From Fragum whitleyi (taxonomy: Eukaryota; Mollusca; Bivalvia; Cardiida; Cardiidae): DNA of 64,000 nt. Shown one piece after another: positions 24,501-34,540 of this stretch. The position numbers and the translations under genes are program-made. Positions within the stretch are counted from its first letter, which is position 1. Every line of letters begins with the position of its first letter. Location of the stretch: assembly GCA_948146395.1 (NCBI GenBank), contig OX411548.1, positions 31,690,912 to 31,754,911 of the forward strand, written 5' to 3'. Below the pieces are notes generated by a model. It had not been told where the DNA came from. It saw nothing but the letters and a program-made list of their open reading frames with translations, and did no database searches.

Positions 24501-25071
24501 TATACCTCGGGTTTTCTCCAAAAACAGAAGAACTAAAAAAATAAAAAATAATCAGCACTGTGACGTTTTCATGATATTAGCTTCTTAATCTAATCAACAT
24601 AATTTTTGCCGAGATTGATGACCTACAAATATAACTAGATTACGTTTTTATCAACAGAAAGGTGTTATCTTTTGCCCCAATTTCTGTTTGTTAGAACAGC
24701 CAATTTAGTTGGTAATTTGCCTTTAAACCGATTCGGTGACAAAAGGAGTGCTAATTTTCTCGAATGATCAAATTAAGCAAAATTAAATTCTAATGAAGAT
24801 TAACGAAGTCCATTGATTTTTTTAAAGTTTTTTTTCTTTATCAACGCCTATCAAAACTATTGTACGTACTAATAAGTACATGTGCACTTACAATGGTTTT
24901 ACGCTGTCTTCATTATTTATGCAAAGTTTTTACCTTGTCTATGAGAAGTTTCGGAAAAGGACATAGGGTGTCGATATTAGTTTCAAACGCGCTCACTGGT
25001 TCGATGTTATGAACCTTAATTTTGAAAGCGGTCGTTTCAAACATTCACGAATGCATTTAAATCAAATTGCA

Positions 25072-25205
25072 GCCCTGCGTTCAGAGTGTCAAAACGGTGC
25101 AAACCGCTTGCAAATTATACCGCGCTTTGCACGCAAGTGCACGTGAAAAGCGGGGTATACTTTTCAAATGGTTCTGCACCGATTTGTCATCATGACCGTA
25201 GGGCA
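25072..25205. mobile_element. Family C palindrome, copy 2
   Basis: GCCCTGCGTTCAGAGTG...CGGTGCAAACCGCTTGCAAA and the inverse, centred on GCAAGTGCACGTGAAAAGCG. The 62-codon open frame is the palindrome read through. Confidence 0.85.
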
Positions 25206-25789
25206 GGAGTCTCAAGCAAACTGGCCAAAATGAAATTTATCAAAACGAAATTTATCGTGTTATGTAATCATTGAAATTATGTAATTGGTTGATGATCATC
25301 AAATTTGACTCGCCATGTGTAATTAAAGAAACAAATATACACTTAGCGTCGTAAGAAAGTTAACACCCAAAATACCCTCAGATCTTTTGATTTGTATTCT
25401 CCTATGCAAAGTACTATATGCGCAATTTATACTAGGTATAAATGTGCAGGCACAAATTAACTATTGTGTTTACAAAGTATTTTCATTATTTACACAATAC
25501 GTCACGTGAAAATGGGTAATTCTTACGTTGTCAAGGCTCTATCTCGATACGGTTGACGGTGTAAATATGAACGTCATGCGTTATATTGTGGTAGACAGAC
25601 TATGCGTTGGGTGGTGGGAGTGTAACGACATTTCAAGAATACTTAAAACACAAAGCGCGTTTTGATCGATGGAAGTTTACAGCCAAACGTTATGTGGAGA
25701 ACATCTTGATTTGATTGTCCGTTCTCACTGACATTGACGTTTTCCAACAGATCAACGCTCGGTCGCATTCAGCACTGTTGATTAGGGTC

Positions 25790-26115
25790 TTAGAGTCTAT
25801 TATGTTAATCTGAACCACAGCTGAGTTCGTCATCTTATATAGATAAAACACTGTGAAACCTTTGTATATGTTTATTGATGACTTGTTTAATAAATTCGGT
25901 ATTCAATGACCATTATTCTATATTTTTCCAGCCATATAGAGGTCATTCACCTTGCTAAATTTTGTGTTAAAGAAAAAAAATTTGTGTGGGTGTGTACGAT
26001 TGGTATATCCTTCATTTCATTAACAGCAAAAGGTATATTTTAACATACGGCTTTGTCATTTGTAAAAATATAGCTTTTGTTGTTAACTCAATGAAAGATA
26101 TATCAATATTACACT
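25790..26115. mobile_element. Two small foldback pieces (relatives at 49215 and 32690)
   Basis: 25830-25920 carries TCGTCATCTTATATAGATAA and GATGACTTGTTTAATAAATT, matching the hairpin near 49215-49310. 25975-26115 carries AGCAAAAGGTATATTTT/AAAATATAGCTTTTGTTGTT, matching the hairpin near 32690-32830. Non-coding. Confidence 0.55.
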
Positions 26116-26513
26116 GAAACAAACGAGTTTCCTCTATTTCTTCTTGTTCAACAGCAGTTCCTCAAGTATAAAACTTCAAAAAATGACCGCGAATTTGCCA
26201 ATATAACAAAGGTTATTCATATGATAAACACAAACCTTCCCTGTGTCAGGATGAAAACATTCCGAAATTGTTATGCAAATTTTACCCAACACGTGTAGTC
26301 ACATGCAAAGCCTACTACAATTTTCAAATGTTGCAAATACTTTGGTATCCTGAACGTAAGATTTGTATTTTTCAGAGGGTAGAAGAATGGAAATATATAA
26401 TAAGTCCTTAGTGTAGTGTATGAAAAAAAATCTAATGGGGTTGGGGAAATTGATTGTTGTCGAGGCCCACATATGGTACTGGGAACTCGCATACTAAACC
26501 CGTGATTATCATC

Positions 26514-26941
26514 TAACTCAGAGTCATTCGGAACATCGCTCGGACTTTTCCGTAACTTGAAAAGTACCTCGGACGTAAGTGTAGTAATTTTGGGTCATTT
26601 TTTAGGTAATTCGGCTCCTGGTGGTACTTCGGTTAATACGCATGAAGAAAATCACATATTGTTAATTCTTTCCGATCGTCTTTCTAGATCATTTAGGCAT
26701 ATTATAATTTGATGACAAAACGCAGTTAGACACTGCGTTTTGTTATCAAATTATGGTATGCCTATTTTTATTCTTTCGTTGAATTTGTTTTATGCAACGT
26801 CATCCTTAGCGGGATCATTTATGTTTGTGACGTCATAACAACCCGCGTGCGAAATGACGCGCTTTCATGGCTGCGCACGTATTATTCCCGAGGTCTATTC
26901 CGTAGAATCGCCGAAGGTTCCCGATTGACTCAGAGTCAGAG
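26514..26941. mobile_element. TIR family J copy with central hairpin
   Basis: Left end CTCAGAGTCATTCGGAACAT, right end GTTCCCGATTGACTCAGAG, and a central hairpin at 26696-26758 (AGGCATATTATAATTTGATG / CATCAAATTATAATATGCCT-like arms around TTAGACA). About 430 bp, same plan as the element at 33929, which abuts the grhl terminal exon. Confidence 0.65.
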
Positions 26942-26965
26942 ATTTCTGAAGGAATCTGAAGGGAT

Positions 26966-27402
26966 ACAGTTAAGAACATCGTGAAATTGAACCCCATTCC
27001 AACCAAAACCATTCTAAATCGCTCACTCAGCACTCCACTCATTAATTCTAAACGCTCACTCAAAACATTCAAAAACGCTCTAAAATCACCAAATAGTTTA
27101 GATCAACACCTACATTTAGAATGAAAATGGCTAGAAAAAATCCATGATATCCCTGACTTGATAAAATTTTGAAAACGTCTGATTGTTTCGCGAAGACCTA
27201 AAACACTTTTTGCATAACTTGTATGCATATTTTCTTAAAGGGAGGTAATAAATAGTCCAAATTTTATTTCTCTTTACATATAAGCGATATTGGACTACAT
27301 CCCTTTAATTTCATTCAAAACTCATTCCTCTCGGCCATTCATTTTCATTCTAAATCATTCCAATATCATTCAGCTTGCCAATTTCACGATGTTCTTAACT
27401 GT
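26966..27402 (-). mobile_element. TIR family A copy, complete
   Basis: Both ends present: ACAGTTAAGAACATCGTGAA and TTTCACGATGTTCTTAACTG. Inside: TCGCTCACTCAGCACTCC, GGGAGGTAATAAATAG and TTCATTCAAAACTCATTCC. About 437 bp, the best-preserved ends of the family. Confidence 0.88.
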
Positions 27403-27835
27403 TTTACAAAAGAAACATTCTTGACGAGGATCATTGAAATATATATTACGATCAGTAGATTACAGAGCAGAGTGTTTGAAATAACTTGTGCCGTGTCAAT
27501 AAACTCCCTTCGAATTGCAGATCGTTCATCGGATTAGAGGAGCGTGATGAAATCTGACAAATTTACCCTGTTAACTTTTCATTAAACATCATTCAAGTCT
27601 AATAATTTGTTTCAGATAACCGTTTTTAAGATCTTTGGAAATAGTGCAATTATCCTTCAGTTTTGCTTTCATTCCGCTATTCTACGACGGAAGAAAAAGA
27701 GAGATATCTTGAATTCACTTATTAACATTCTTGATCATTGGCGGCCATTTATAAATTCAGGCAGCCATCTTGACAATTAAGTTGGCAGACTTTACCTTAG
27801 ATTATGGACACATGTTTGACTTGTCATAAAGTACT

Positions 27836-28150
27836 ACACTTAAAAACATCGCGAAATTGACTATCATTCCGATCAAAACCATACATAAACTCTCAATCAG
27901 CGCTCCATACAGACATTCTAAACACTATTTTAAACCATTCAAAATAGATCAAAACTCATTTAAAATGATGATATTAGAAACTACATTCAAAATAAAATTA
28001 GGTAGAAAAAAATGAATTTTGTAAGCGTTTAATGGGTTCATCCTGAACGATATTGGATTTCCACCTTTGAATTTCACTAAAAATTCGCTCCACACCTCAT
28101 TTTATTCCAAAATCACACAGCTTGTCAATTTCGTGATTTTTTTTAGCGGT
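27836..28150 (-). mobile_element. TIR family A copy, internally deleted
   Basis: Starts AACATCGCGAAATTGACTAT, retains ACTCTCAATCAGCGCTCCAT, and ends CTTGTCAATTTCGTGATTTT. The central inverted repeat is shortened (TTCATCCTGAACGATATTGG). Confidence 0.75.
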
Positions 28151-28599
28151 AGATAATAGTTATATGATGTACTGAATTGAAGGTGGCAAATGATATTATT
28201 GTAACAAGATCTGTCCGTTACAGTACAGGATGTCTAAGTATGACAACCAACAAAGGGAAATAACTAACAACTCCAGACAGGTTCCAATGTAGTTCACTTC
28301 GTAACTATGAGAGAAACATAACTGTCAAGTTTCAAGACAACCAGACATAAGCCGACAGATTTATGCTCCGAACAAAAAAATGGACGCCGCTCGTACGGAC
28401 ATCCGGACGCCACGGGCTTTCACATAATACACCCAGAGCCCGTTTTCCGAAACACCTTACGATCAGTCAAAAATAAAAGTTGCTTCTTGAATAGTAACTA
28501 AATATGGAATTATGCCATGCATCATCTCATTTGAATCGTCTTCTTAAGGCGATTCCAATGAGATCTTGCAAGGCAGAATCTTACAATGAATGAACAAGA

Positions 28600-29750
28600 G
28601 TCCCATCGTCACAAAATACGCCGCCACTTTGCTGCTGTTTCACGAAAATAATTGTAGACACTACTTATTTTGACAGAACCAAATTGAAAATGACCAAGTT
28701 TCATTTAAATCAAGACAAAAAGTTTGGAGAAGTTGCCTTCACAAGGCTGCAATTTCAATAAGCCCCAGGCACTTAGTTTTAAGGGGGCATAATTCAGGGA
28801 AATAATTGAGCCATAAAATCCTTGATCCATGTACATCTACAAATTATGGTGATGACATTGACCAAGTTTCATTTAAATAAAGACAAAAATGTAAGGAGGA
28901 GTTGTGTTCAAAAGGCTGCAATTTCAATAAGCCCTAGCTACTAAGTTTTAAGGGAGCATAATTTAGGGTAAAATTAATGAACCATAAAATCCTTACTTCA
29001 TGCTCATCTACCAATTTCGGTTATAACATCCACCAAGTTTCATTTAGATCCAGCCAGAAACTTAGGAAGAGTTGCATTCACAAGGCTGCAATTTCAATAA
29101 GCCCCAGAGACTAAATTTTAAGGGGGCATAATTGAGGCAATAAACCCCAGAGACTAAGTTTTCAAGGGGCATAACTCAGGCAAAAATCAACGAACCATTA
29201 AATCCTTCCTTCATGCACATCTACCAATTGAGGTGATAACATTGACCAAGTTTAAAGAAGATCCAGCCAGAAACTTTGGAGGAGTTGCGTTGACAAGAAA
29301 AGTGGACCCAGAGACTAAGTTATCAAGGGGCATAACTCAGGCAAAAATCAACGAACCGTAAAATCCTTCCTTCATGCACATCTACCAATTGAGATGATTA
29401 CATTGACCAAGTTTCAAGAAGATCCAGGCAGAAACTTAGGAGGAGTTGCGTTGACAAGAAAAGTGGACCCAGAGACTAAGTTATCAAGGGGCATAACTCA
29501 GGCAAAAATCAACGAACCGTAAAATCCTTCCTTCATGCACATCTACCAATTGAGGTGATAACATTGACCAAGTTTCGAGAATATCCAGCCAGAAGTTTAG
29601 GAGGAGTTGCGTTGACAAGGAAAGTGGAGGGACGTACGGACGGACGGATGGACGGATGGACGGACGGACAGACGGAGAAGATGACGCCAAGATACGTCTG
29701 CCTCCGGCGGCGTATAAAAACAAGGTACGATTTGTGATTTTGACTTACGA
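28600..29750 (+). mobile_element. Pearl-like element: ~161-171 bp tandem units ending in (GGAC)n
   Basis: Repeats of AAATCCTTCCTTCATGCACA and TTGACCAAGTTTC recur at 28815, 28986, 29198, 29360 and 29521. Each unit also holds a GGGGCATAACTCAGG block. The array ends in GGACGGACGGATGGACGG (29628-29672) and a GCCTCCGGCGGCG segment. The Ser/Arg-Pro open frames across the microsatellite are artefacts. This matches the bivalve pearl/Helentron-type architecture. Confidence 0.75.
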
Positions 29751-30031
29751 ATAAGTTTTTCGTAAGAAGTTTAGTAAAACGGGCCCCTAGTCTTTCGACG
29801 GGCATATAAAAAAGACAATTCAAAAACTTTCAAAATAGAAATTTATTTTTCTTTGTGTGACAATTATAAACAATAAAGACAAAATATCTTCATATAAACA
29901 TCTAATAACAATATTATGCAAAAACTATCGTCTGATATGTACAATAACTTTTGATATGTATACTTCTTCAACTCATTTGCATGAAATGGTTGTGATACAA
30001 TCCAAAATTTTGAGCTAATATCAAATACCTG

Positions 30032-30162
30032 ACCTGCGTTCAAGATCTCAACACGGTACAAACTGTTCGCATATTTTACTCCGCTTTGTACGTGCATTTG
30101 CGTGCAAAGTGGGGTATAATTTGCAGACAGTTTGCACTGTTTTGTTATCCCGAACGCAGGGC
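30032..30162. mobile_element. Family C palindrome, copy 3
   Basis: CCTGCGTTCAAGATCTCAAC...TACTCCGCTTTGTACGTGCA and the inverse ending ATCCCGAACGCAGGGCT. More diverged than the copy at 18725; the central CACGTG has become TACGTG. Confidence 0.8.
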
Positions 30163-30427
30163 TGTTATTGTTTAAAGCCACGAAAAAAAAAAAATAAAAC
30201 CCTATGAAAATATCACACAAGGAGATACTGCAACTTTCTTGGTTCGCAAGATAGATTTTTTTTTTTCGTAAATATATAAATCTGATAAACCTTTTCAGAG
30301 GTTATTCATATAAATAAATGGTTAATATACACATATCATTTTAACATCTGCAATTTCTATTACCCTTTTTATGAACCGAATTGGAGCAATGCTAGCCGGG
30401 CTTGAACTATCCCAAAACTCACAGATA

Positions 30428-31164
30428 CAGTTAATATCATCGTGAAATTGACACGCGATGAAATCTGCCTTAATCGCGTGTTCAGCGATTCATTCATACT
30501 ATCATACAACACACTTAAATCGTTCGAAACATTCCAAAATCATCAGAAAAACACTCCGGGATCTTTCAGGTTGATCCACAACTGATTGCAATTCGGTGTG
30601 TGTGTATTTCCGTTTAATTATCGTCGCTACCGTAGCACATGCCCAAATGAGCGATGCCCCTAGAAGAAGGTTAGTTGTTGCGGGGGATAGTGCAAGGATA
30701 CATGACGAAACTACTGCTGAGATCCGCCATGGTTTTTTAACGTGCTCGGTGTAAAGCACCGTCTCACGGGGCCTCGGTTTAACGTCTCATCCGAAAGACA
30801 ATTAATTAGTTTTGGTAGTGTACCAGCCCGGGAATCGAACCCACGCGGTCGAACTTCAATAGTTTTAAAGTCCGGTGCTCTACCAACTGAGCTAATCGGG
30901 CTTCAATTCGGTCAAATCATTCCTTAGCATATGAATTTTATTGATTTTGAAGCGTCCTTGAAGACACACAAATCTATTTTAAGATATGAACAAACACTTT
31001 TTAAAGGGAGGTAATAAAATATATCGATAATTTCGTCTAATTTTGACGAAATTAGCTATTTTATATTAACTCCTTTTAATTTCATTCGAAATTCGCTCAT
31101 CAATTTCGATGCGACGTCATTCCATTATCAATAAAGTTTTTAATTACATGATGTTATTAACTGT
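30428..31164 (-). mobile_element. Family A element carrying a nested SINE
   Basis: Left terminus ACAGTTAATATCATCGTGAA, right terminus ACATGATGTTATTAACTGT, centre GGGAGGTAATAAAATATATC. It is interrupted by a SINE at 30598-30903 with a 9-bp duplicated target. Confidence 0.8.
30598..30903 (-). mobile_element. tRNA-headed SINE (second family) with 9-bp target duplication
   Basis: Read on the minus strand it starts GCCCGATTAGCTCAGTTGG (A box), with GGGTTCGATTCCCGGG (B box), a ~220-bp body including AACCGAGGCCCCGTGAG, and a short AC-rich tail. CAATTCGGT occurs at 30589-30597 and again at 30904-30912, a clean target-site duplication. It differs in body from the SINE at 21898. The tRNA-like head is not a functional tRNA. 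Confidence 0.85.
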
Positions 31165-31167
31165 ATT

Positions 31168-31408
31168 TGAGTCTGTACGTGACATTTCCAACAATATGAA
31201 ATGTGCGCAAAGCAAAGACTCTGGTCAGTATGTGATTCTGCACAGTCTGACCAGGGTCTTCACTTTTCGTTTTGTAAATAGATAAGGTCTCAAAGTATCT
31301 GTAGACAGTAGGACAATCTTCTAAGTGCACTACGTAGCTGTCTAGGCTGTTAAATGTTTCACCTTACGCTCATATCAAATTGTTGGAAATGTCACGCACA
31401 GCCTTATT
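31168..31408. mobile_element. TIR family G copy
   Basis: Ends GTCTGTACGTGACATTTCC and GAAATGTCACGCACAGCC, inner stem GACTCTGGTCAGTATGTG. It directly abuts the right end of the family A element (4 bp gap). Confidence 0.8.
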
Positions 31409-31758
31409 TATTTAAAACCAATTGAAAACGTGTTGACAATAATCACAGAACAAATAAGATACATGTATGTACTTTACATGTGATTCATGAAATTCACTAC
31501 CTCCGAGTAATAAATAACAAACTAAATGTACAAAATTATGAACACAACTTATATAAATCGTATTTTTTCGGAACTTTTAATAGTTTTCGAGTGTTATTGC
31601 GACAGCCGGAGTCCCGGGCCATGATTTCCTGGTATTATTATAAACAAACAAACGGAAAATCAGACCTCGGCGAAACAACATGCCCTACATCATACAGGAA
31701 CATTTTCATGAGATAAATTACTTTGTCTTATAACCTTTCCATATAACAACAATAAATA

Positions 31759-32008
31759 TAATTGAGCCTGTGCGTGACATTTCCGACAATTTGAAATGTG
31801 CGTGAGGTACAAACAATGGGTAGCGTAAACAGCCACAGACTGTAAATATAAAGTTGCCCGATGGTCTTTAGATACTTTGAGACCTTATCTATCTACTAAA
31901 CGCATAGTAAAGACTCTGATCAGACTGTGCGGATGCACACGCTGGTCAGAGTCTTTGCTTTGCGCATATTTGAAATTGTTGGAAATCTCACGCACAGGCT
32001 CAATTATA
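31759..32008. mobile_element. TIR family G copy, complete
   Basis: ATAATTGAGCCTGTGCGTGA at the left and TCACGCACAGGCTCAATTAT at the right are exact inverse copies over 20 bp. Inner stem GACTCTGATCAGACTGTG. The best-preserved family G copy here. Confidence 0.88.
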
Positions 32009-32190
32009 TGTGAAATTTGAGTAAATTCACCTGAACATACATTGTTGCATATTGAATTTTGGACGGATAACTTATATAAACATCTTAATCGATTTAACTA
32101 TAATTATAATAAGATACAATGTTAAAAAAATAACGGAAATGCAAGTTTAAAATGGTAATAAATATCTCTCATATTCGATTGGGGAGTTCC

Positions 32191-32590
32191 ACAGTTAACA
32201 ACATCGTGAAATGAACAAGGTGAATGATCTTGGAATGATTTTGGAATGAAAATGTTTAAGTTCGTGGAACGAGTTTTGAGTGAAATTAAAGGTATGAACA
32301 CAATAAGCGATATTTATTACCTCCCTTTCATAAAATATGTTTACAGGTTCTATTTAGGTTTCATATTTCTTCAAGAACCAATCAGACGCTCATAATTCCA
32401 AACATTTCAGTTAAATTGCATTTTTTTCTAGCTATATGAAGGAAGTTGTTGATATTATCTTTTTAGTGATTTTGTAGCGTTTAAAAATGGTTTAAGCGAG
32501 TGTTTGGAATGAATGAATGGAGCGTTGAGTGAGCAATTCAGAAAGGTTTTGATTGAGATGAGTGTCAATTTCATGATGTTTTTAACTCTA
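32191..32590 (+). mobile_element. TIR family A copy, complete
   Basis: ACAGTTAACAACATCGTGAA at the left, TGTCAATTTCATGATGTTTT at the right. The central inverted repeat is partly deleted (only ACACAATAAGCGATATTTAT remains). Confidence 0.82.
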
Positions 32591-32689
32591 GTTATCATGT
32601 TTTCTTTTTAATGTTTTTCTGTGAATTATCGGGAAAAATCAATAAGTTTTTACTTGGTAATCACTCTTTTTTTCTGCATAAAGAAAAGG

Positions 32690-32830
32690 ATAATCGTTTT
32701 TTTACGTGCGAGATGGGTCAATCCCGTATTTCGTAAACAACAAAAATTATATTTACACTCTTGGCTTTGCCAATCGTGAAAATATAACTTTTGTTGTTCG
32801 CTTAATTACCGATAAATAGACCTTCCACTG
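32690..32830. repeat. Foldback repeat around ACAACAAAAATTATATTT
   Basis: AACAACAAAAATTATATTTA pairs with AAATATAACTTTTGTTGTTC around the CTTGGCTTTGCCAATCG loop. Related to the hairpin at 25975-26115. Confidence 0.65.
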
Positions 32831-33425
32831 AAACAAAATGCATCTCCAGTCGTTTAGAAGCTTAAAACTTTTAATGCGAGGATTAGAGCCGATCTACTTA
32901 GCATATTCAGTGTCATTATTTAGTCGTTTGGTGACTTAACCTAGCAACTACAGCTCATCTAAAATCTATAAACAAGATTTCTGTCACCTAACGACTTTTT
33001 TTTCAAAAAAGATCATGAAACTAGTTTAAATGTATTTCCAAGTAAAGTTTTTATGTAAATATTAGATGCAGACAAACAAATAGAGAGTAAACCTTTTTTT
33101 TCATACGAATCCTTCTCATGACTTGTGCATTCTGTAAATGAGTTCACGCAGTAAGCATACTTAGAGATCACTTTTTTACCGTTCCTACAAGAATATATCG
33201 TAACGATGTGTATGCTACTCAATGAAGATTTTTCAAAACGGGTCTTTGTAAATGCTTGAATGAAACCCTAAATGAACTTAAATGATAGACTACGAAAACA
33301 ACGACAAAATTATCAGCCGTCAAATATCTAAGAAATCTTTTAGACGAGTCAGGATTAATATTTGCATGCCCTGCAAATGAGTTTGTGTCGTTACAAGTAC
33401 AGCACAACAAGTGAGATCACTTATA

Positions 33426-33864
33426 CCGTTAGTAACATTGTGAAATTGACATTCTTCTCGATCATAACCATTCTAAATCGCTCACTCAGCGCTCCAATCA
33501 TTCATTCAAAACACTCACTCAAACCATTCATAAACGCTCAAAATTACTAACAAATATAAAATAAACAACTACCTTCAAACTTAATGAAACAAGAACAAAA
33601 ACGCGATTTCACTGACATAATTGAAATTTAAAGCTTCTGATTGGTTCTTGAGGAAAAAGGAAGCTATTTAAAGAATTTTTATGCATATTTTATTAAAGGG
33701 AGGTAATACATATAGCTAATTTTGTTCATCCTGAACAAAATCAGCTATATTGGATTACCTGCCTTTAATTTCACTAAAAACTCACACATCGCACTCTTTC
33801 AATTTCATTCCAGAATCATTCCAAAATCGTTAACCTTGTCAATTTCACGATGTTGCTAACTGTA
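33426..33864 (-). mobile_element. TIR family A copy, complete
   Basis: Left GTTAGTAACATTGTGAAATT, right ATTTCACGATGTTGCTAACT. A perfect central inverted repeat GCTAATTTTGTTCA/TGAACAAAATCAGC lies inside GGGAGGTAAT...ATTACCTGCC. Confidence 0.87.
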
Positions 33865-33928
33865 TACCGTACAGCAGTGTATCGTTACGTAGCAGCACCA
33901 TATTATGCGAGCACTTTTGAGTTTTCAC

Positions 33929-34393
33929 TGGTTGAGTCATTCGGAACACCACTCGGCCAATCTCACGATCAACCTCGGATGTACATAGACGGACTATTTT
34001 TAAAAATTACGGTAAAATCTTCGAAAAAACAGATGACGTCAGTTAAAAATGCGTTAGCACTCGAAACTGTGAGTGAAAACATTCGACGTCGCCAACGCTA
34101 CTCGTTAAAGTAACTGACGTGAAACCATCGAATCTTAATATAAATATCTTTAAATTCTTAAATAACGACTGAAAAAATCTTAATTTTTGAGAATGATTCG
34201 TCATTCTCAAAAATTAAGATTTTTCAGCCGTTATTTACTGTAAAAGATATAAATCTACAGAGCTAGTTTTTCTTACACTGTTTCCGCCTAAAAAAAATGC
34301 ACGATTTTGTTACATACCCATCCGCCTTACATACATCCGAGATCTGTTATAGTATACGGAAATGGCCGAGTGATGTTCCGAATGTGGTTGAAT
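33929..34393. mobile_element. TIR family J element abutting the grhl terminal exon
   Basis: Left end GAGTCATTCGGAACACCACT, right end GGCCGAGTGATGTTCCGAAT, arms about 25 bp. Its centre is a near-perfect hairpin (about 34158-34254; arms of about 40 bp, CTGAAAAAATCTTAATTTTT against AAAAATTAAGATTTTTCAG). The right end lies about 20 bp from the grhl stop codon, so the element makes up most of the visible 3' flank. Confidence 0.8.
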
Positions 34394-34410
34394 GTCACAT
34401 GAAATTGACA

Positions 34411-34540
34411 TCAACTGGGATCAATTTCGGTTAAGATGAGATCATAATCTTGGTCCTCATTGGTGATCTTCAGCTCGATAATGAATGTGGACTCGTGAGA
34501 ATAATGGCGGATAATGTTGTCGTCCATTCGAACAAGGATT
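34411..34540 (-). CDS. grhl: grhl exon 15: terminal exon with stop codon
   Basis: 130 nt, acceptor TTAATTTCAG; completes Gly then encodes [20 protein letters not shown] and [20 protein letters not shown], then PS and a TGA stop at 34411-34413. MDDN.I.HYS.E.TF is the closing strand of the ubiquitin-like domain. The 3' UTR is not delimited: no AATAAA or ATTAAA was seen in the first ~270 bp, and a TIR element begins about 20 bp after the stop. Confidence 0.94.

Noticed and set aside
29484..29823. Ser-Val-Arg-Pro repeat proteins on the minus strand
   Set aside because: Direct translation of the (GGAC)n microsatellite; the same occurs at 51.5 and 55.3 kb.
30820..30903. A functional tRNA gene on the minus strand
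   Set aside because: A and B boxes are good but the unit continues into a SINE body with a target duplication; the acceptor ends do not close as a mature tRNA.
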